Origin: Nevskia sp964451925
GTDB taxonomy: Bacteria > Pseudomonadota > Gammaproteobacteria > Nevskiales > Nevskiaceae
Reading direction: 5' to 3'
Assembly (NCBI GenBank): GCA_964451925.1
Contig: CAYVKA010000007.1
Location: 42,771-106,770 of the forward strand
Length of the DNA stretch: 64,000 nt
Shown piece after piece: positions 60,278 to 64,000 of this stretch (positions are counted from its first letter, which is position 1; every line of letters begins with the position of its first letter). The translations under genes were made by a program, and so were the position numbers. Under the pieces are notes generated by a model. It saw nothing but the letters and a program-made list of their open reading frames with translations, was not told the origin of the DNA and did not search any database.

Positions 60278-61246
60278 ATGTCGATCAAACGCTTCGCAGC
60301 CCGCGCCGTGATGTGGTCGGCGGCGTTCGCCGCCGTCGTCACCGCCGCACCCGCCGTTCAAGCCGCCGCTCCCAGTCCGCCGGTGGTGACTTACCACTAT
60401 GCGGATGCGCAGGGTCTCAGGATCTTCTACCGCGAGGCCGGCAATCCGGCCGCGCCGACGGTGTTGCTGCTGCACGGCTTCCCGACGTCTTCCTTCATGT
60501 ACCGCAACCTGATCCCGATCCTTGCCGATCGCTATCACGTGATTGCGCCTGACCTTCCCGGCTTCGGCTTTTCCGACATGCCGGACCGCGCGCAATACGC
60601 CTACACTTTCGATCACCTGGCCCAGACCATCGATGCCTTCACCACGGTGCTGGGGTTGAAGCGCTACGCCGTGGAAGTGTTCGACTACGGCGCCCCGGTC
60701 GGCTGGCGCCTGGCGATGGCGCATCCGGACCGCATCACCGCGATCATCACGCAGAATGGAAATGCCTATGAGGAAGGGCTGGGCAGTGCCTGGAGCCCGA
60801 TCCAGAAGTACTGGAAGGAGCCGACCCCGGCCAACCGCGAGGCGCTGCGCGATGCCCTGGGTCCCGAAGGGCTGAAGTCCCAGTACGTCCACGGTGCGCC
60901 CGACACCTCGCTGGTGGCGCCGGAGACCTACACCCTAGACTCGGCGCTGATGGCCAGGCCCGGCGCCCAAGAGATCCAGCTCGATTTGTTCCTGGACTAT
61001 GCCAGCAATGTCGCCCGCTATGCCGAGTTCCAGGCCTACTTCCGCAAGTACCATCCGCCCTTGCTGGCAGTGTGGGGCAAGAACGATCCGTTCTTTATTC
61101 CGCCGGGTGCGGAGGCGTTCAAGCGCGACATCCCCGATGCGGAGATCCATTTCTATGACACCGGGCACTTTGCGCTGGAGACGCAGGTGAGTGAAATCGG
61201 TGCGGAGATCCATCGCTTCCTCGATCGCAAGCTGCCTCACGGCTGA
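60278..61246 (+). CDS. Secreted alpha/beta hydrolase, Asp-nucleophile (epoxide hydrolase/dehalogenase-like)
   Basis: The product has 322 residues with a signal peptide (cleavage near VQAAAPSP). The oxyanion motif is LLLHGFPTSS (63-72). The nucleophile position is Asp136 in VFDYGAPVG, the Asp-type elbow of epoxide hydrolases and haloalkane dehalogenases. A C-terminal His lies in YDTGHFALE. A good AGGAG precedes ATG 60278. It faces the CGNR regulator across the four-site operator. Substrate unknown. Confidence 0.85.
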   Translation: MSIKRFAARAVMWSAAFAAVVTAAPAVQAAAPSPPVVTYHYADAQGLRIFYREAGNPAAPTVLLLHGFPTSSFMYRNLIPILADRYHVIAPDLPGFGFSDMPDRAQYAYTFDHLAQTIDAFTTVLGLKRYAVEVFDYGAPVGWRLAMAHPDRITAIITQNGNAYEEGLGSAWSPIQKYWKEPTPANREALRDALGPEGLKSQYVHGAPDTSLVAPETYTLDSALMARPGAQEIQLDLFLDYASNVARYAEFQAYFRKYHPPLLAVWGKNDPFFIPPGAEAFKRDIPDAEIHFYDTGHFALETQVSEIGAEIHRFLDRKLPHG

Positions 61247-61525
61247 CAAAGGACGATGCCGCTCTTGCGCTCACCGGAGCGGCATCTCCCCGGGGCTCGT
61301 GCACTCTCAAACTCGGCTGAACTTATCGACGCTGCCACGCTGGTTGATTCCTTGCCGGCCACCGCTGGCTGAGTTGCAAGTGCCCCGTAACCAGCCAGCT
61401 GCGCCAGCCGGCCCCAACCCTATCGCCAATGACTGACGCGATTGATCCGTTCACTGCGAATCACACGATTGCAACAAGGTCCGGTCACAATAAAAAGCTT
61501 TACATCAAAAACAACAAACCCCGTC

Positions 61526-63079
61526 ATGTCGCATTCCCATATCCGCAAAGGCATCCATGCTGTGGCTGCTTTCGCGACGCTTGTTCTTGCTGGCTGCAGC
61601 GATTCCGTTCCGGTCTCAGTGGCATCGAGGTCTTCGGGTGTCGCCGGAGGACCGATCACTTCGTCGATTACCCGCACGGGGAAGTACATGACCGACGGCG
61701 AGGGCAGGGTCGTGATCTTTCACGGGGTGAACATCATGCGCAAGCTGGCACCCTATTGGCCGGACACATTGACGTCTGCCGACGCGGCTCTTCTGTCGGA
61801 CGAAGGCTTCAATCTGGCCCGCATCGGATGGATCTGGGCGGGCGCCGAGCCCAGCCCTGGGAAATACGACGATGGCTACATGGGGCACCTGCTGGCATTC
61901 AACGCGCTGCTTGGAAGCTACGGCATTCGTTCCTTCATCGACTTTCACCAGGATTCCTGGAGCCAGTCCGCTGGCGGCGACGGTGCCCCCAGCTGGGCGA
62001 CGCTGGAAAGCTCCAGCGGATCGGACTGGCAGGATTTCTGGGCCGACAAGCCTGCTGCTGACGGCGTCGGAATCCAGACCCGCTTTCACTCCCTGTGGGC
62101 TCACACGGCGAAACTCATCAATGCCTCGCCCAGCGCCTGGAACGTCATGGGGCTCGATCCGATTAACGAACCCAATCCCGGTAGCGGGTATCCGACGTGC
62201 ATTCCAGCCGCGTCCTGCCCCGCTTTCGAGACCAGCCAGCTGACTGATTTCTATCGGCGAGTCAGCACCGCCATTCGCGGAGCCGGGGACCAGCACATCG
62301 TCTGGACAGAAGACGAACCGGACCACACCGACTTCACGCCAGCGTTCACGTCTGCTGCATTCAACGGCCCGCAGGCCGCCTACAGCTGGCACTACTACTG
62401 TTTCCCGACTGAGCTCACCAGCGACCCTGGCGGCGTGTTCGACGTTTATTGCGACGCGCAAACCAGCAAGGCCGTCAACAATGAGACGGCATACGCGGAC
62501 CGGATGCAGCTCCCCGAGCTGATCGGAGAGTTCGGTGCCAACGGTGCCGACTCGGCATATGCCAAGCAGGTTGACGCGTTTGACGGCCATTTCCTGTCCT
62601 GGGCTTATTGGGTTTATTACATCCCGCCGGGTGATCCCAGCGATCCTGCCGCAGGTTCAATCCTGCTCGACTCAACCAAGCCCGGGTCACAGAGCAACGC
62701 CAATCAAACCAAGCTCGACGCTTTGGTGGTTCCCTACCCACAGGCCATCGCCGGCACGCCGGTTTCCTACGCGTTTGATCGCAGCACCCGGGCAATGCAG
62801 TTGGCCTATACAACGGATCCGGTCCCGGGTGCGACACTCGCCAGTGGAGCATTGACGCAGATCTTCGTTCCACACCGACAGTATCCGACCGGGTACCAGG
62901 TCGAAGCCACCGGTGCGACAGTGGTATCGGCTCCGGGGGCGCCGTGGCTTGAACTCCGCAACGAGCAGGGTGCCCAGAAGGTGGAAGTGACGATTTCCCC
63001 GACGACCGACGGGACCACCGCATTGCCCTCACAAACCGGAATCCTGCCTCTCTCCACCACGTCGGCGTCATCCCGCTAG
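61526..63079 (+). CDS. GH5 lipoprotein, endoglycoceramidase-like
   Basis: The product has 517 residues. It begins with a lipoprotein signal ending at the lipobox LAGC. The GH5 barrel follows: FHGVNIMRK, FNLARIGWIWAGAEPSPGKY, FIDFHQDSW, the acid/base Glu in DPINEPNPGSGYP and the nucleophile Glu in LIGEFGANG. These stretches resemble bacterial endoglycoceramidases, which cleave the glycan from glycosphingolipids. A beta-sandwich tail follows (from about 420). ATG 61526 is chosen to fit the lipoprotein signal, though the frame is open from 61442. Codon use here is less GC-extreme than in the rest of the window, fitting acquired DNA. Confidence 0.83.
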   Translation: MSHSHIRKGIHAVAAFATLVLAGCSDSVPVSVASRSSGVAGGPITSSITRTGKYMTDGEGRVVIFHGVNIMRKLAPYWPDTLTSADAALLSDEGFNLARIGWIWAGAEPSPGKYDDGYMGHLLAFNALLGSYGIRSFIDFHQDSWSQSAGGDGAPSWATLESSSGSDWQDFWADKPAADGVGIQTRFHSLWAHTAKLINASPSAWNVMGLDPINEPNPGSGYPTCIPAASCPAFETSQLTDFYRRVSTAIRGAGDQHIVWTEDEPDHTDFTPAFTSAAFNGPQAAYSWHYYCFPTELTSDPGGVFDVYCDAQTSKAVNNETAYADRMQLPELIGEFGANGADSAYAKQVDAFDGHFLSWAYWVYYIPPGDPSDPAAGSILLDSTKPGSQSNANQTKLDALVVPYPQAIAGTPVSYAFDRSTRAMQLAYTTDPVPGATLASGALTQIFVPHRQYPTGYQVEATGATVVSAPGAPWLELRNEQGAQKVEVTISPTTDGTTALPSQTGILPLSTTSASSR

Positions 63080-63334
63080 TTCACTGCCAGCGACCGGAGC
63101 GCCAGTCGATAGCGCTCCGGCAGGCGCCCGCTCCTGCGAGCCTCGCATCATCAAGAATGGGAACAGCGGCGCCCATTGGGCATCCAAATCAAATTGCGGA
63201 CTTCGCAACCGCCTTGTCGCCGCCGCGCTGATGATTTAAGAATTTTTAAGGTTCTCCCAAGGACTGGCGAGGCGCACAGGCTTAGCCTTTGGCCATCAAA
63301 TCCGATGCGTTCGAAACGCCAACGGAGCCGGCCA

Positions 63335-63754
63335 ATGCTTGACGCAAGCTTGATCCATACCGCCAAGACCCGCGCCACCGGCGGCCGCGAAAAAGGCGTC
63401 GTCCGCAGTTCCGACGGCCGTCTCGCGGTGCGGCTTTCGATGCTGAACGGCGCCGAGGCGGGCACCAATCCGGAACAGCTGTTTGCTGCGGGATGGTCCG
63501 CATGCTTCGAAAGCGCCATGGGCCGCGCCGCGCGAAAAATGCGCATCACGCTGCCCGACGATCTGGCCATTGATGCCGAGGTCGACCTGTTCCTCGGCGA
63601 GAAGGAAGGCTACTTCCTGCGCGGGCGCCTCACCATCAACCTGCCTGGTATCGCATCCGAGATTGCGCTGAAGGTCGCGGATGCCGCGCACCAGACCTGC
63701 CCGTATTCCAAGGCAATACGCGGCAACGTCGACGTCTCGATCAAGGTTCTGTGA
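63335..63754 (+). CDS. ohr: Organic hydroperoxide resistance protein Ohr
   Basis: The product has 139 residues, the standard Ohr length. The N-terminal IHTAKTRATGGREKGVVRS resembles the family. The peroxidatic Cys is in GWSACFESAM and the resolving Cys in HQTCPYSKAI. Ohr reduces organic hydroperoxides with lipoamide-type reductants. ATG 63335 gives the normal length. No OhrR gene is visible in the window. It lies between two hydrolases in the island-like region. Confidence 0.92.
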   Translation: MLDASLIHTAKTRATGGREKGVVRSSDGRLAVRLSMLNGAEAGTNPEQLFAAGWSACFESAMGRAARKMRITLPDDLAIDAEVDLFLGEKEGYFLRGRLTINLPGIASEIALKVADAAHQTCPYSKAIRGNVDVSIKVL

Positions 63755-63849
63755 GCGCCGATGCCGATCAAAATCCAGCGCTGTTGTTTCAAGGCTGTCG
63801 GAGCGCCGGCCGCAGCCTCGTTCCACCGATAAACCCCAAGGAGACCCTC

Positions 63850-64000
63850 GTGAACCTCAAGACCCTCACCGTAGCCATAGGAGTAGCCATGTCCCTGACC
63901 TCGACTGTTCATGCTTCCGATGCGAAGCCCTCTCCGCAAGCTATCAAGAACGTCGTGCTGGTGCACGGCGGCTTTGTTGACGGCTCCGGCTGGCAGAAGG
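63850..64000 (+). CDS. Alpha/beta hydrolase with signal peptide, 3' end cut by window edge
   Basis: GTG 63850 with AAGGAG upstream opens a frame that runs off the right edge after about 50 codons. It encodes a signal peptide (TVAIGVAMSLTSTVHASDA) followed by NVVLVHGGFVDGSGW, the first strand and oxyanion HGG motif of an alpha/beta hydrolase. The family beyond that cannot be decided from the fragment. Confidence 0.75.
   Translation, partial: MNLKTLTVAIGVAMSLTSTVHASDAKPSPQAIKNVVLVHGGFVDGSGWQK

Overview
The window is GC-rich DNA with dense, operon-like gene packing, ATGA start/stop overlaps and wobble positions dominated by G and C. The gene set (HpnH/I/J/K/L hopanoid enzymes, DUF1302/DUF1329 envelope proteins, HemP, DUF2970, class II DAHP synthase, archaic chaperone-usher pili, several beta-oxidation-type enzymes) suggests a free-living gammaproteobacterium, perhaps near Nevskiales/Solimonadaceae or Xanthomonadales. 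This is an inference from gene content; no 16S or other marker is present.

Layout. (1) 1-5273, minus strand: hopanoid side-chain operon hpnI-hpnJ-hpnK-hpnL followed by a ferritin-like diiron protein that runs off the left edge. A 10-N assembly gap and a hairpin repeat lie between hpnJ and hpnK. (2) 6074-15078, plus strand: a nearly complete mevalonate pathway (mvaD, phosphomevalonate kinase, a single ORF fusing HMG-CoA reductase to mevalonate kinase, idi, HMG-CoA synthase) with hpnH and hpnB inserted between idi and HMG-CoA synthase. Regions 1 and 2 form a divergent cluster that couples isoprenoid precursor supply to hopanoid elaboration. Thiolase and squalene-hopene cyclase are not in the window. 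(3) 15181-18615: LysR/oxidoreductase pair, then a Fur-box-controlled hemP followed by a HAD-like protein with a degraded active site and a methyltransferase-like protein. (4) 18672-25225: TetR regulator with a palindromic operator, long-chain-type acyl-CoA dehydrogenase, alpha-methylacyl-CoA racemase-type CaiB/BaiF enzyme, alpha/beta hydrolase, pseudouridine synthase and a PHA-synthase-like hydrolase. (5) 25286-28953: a hypothetical protein and an unusual site-2 protease fused to two SMI1/KNR4 (SUKH) domains.

(6) 29001-38592: DUF885 protein, MgtC-like protein, a GST/SDR/phosphatase operon, a lipoprotein, an acyl-CoA dehydrogenase, a D-aminoacylase-like amidohydrolase and a MerR regulator. Two of these operons share a conserved 72-bp upstream element. 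(7) 38731-47498: DUF1302 and DUF1329 envelope proteins around an ABC1 kinase, then DUF2505, DUF2970 and a second DUF885 protein. (8) 47601-53036: DUF3617, mutS, a DUF2520 protein and class II DAHP synthase. (9) 53064-58486, minus strand: archaic (Csu-like) chaperone-usher pilus operon with two pilin genes that share a 347-bp perfectly identical block. (10) 58806-64000: small membrane protein, tRNA-Val(CAC), a frameshifted relic of a phage-type integrase start, then a probable small island: CGNR regulator, two alpha/beta hydrolases, an endoglycoceramidase-like GH5 lipoprotein and Ohr.

Most convincing unusual items: the HMG-CoA reductase-mevalonate kinase fusion in a mevalonate/hopanoid supercluster, the S2P-SUKH-SUKH fusion, the gene-converted pilin pair, the shared promoter element, and the tRNA-associated integrase relic.
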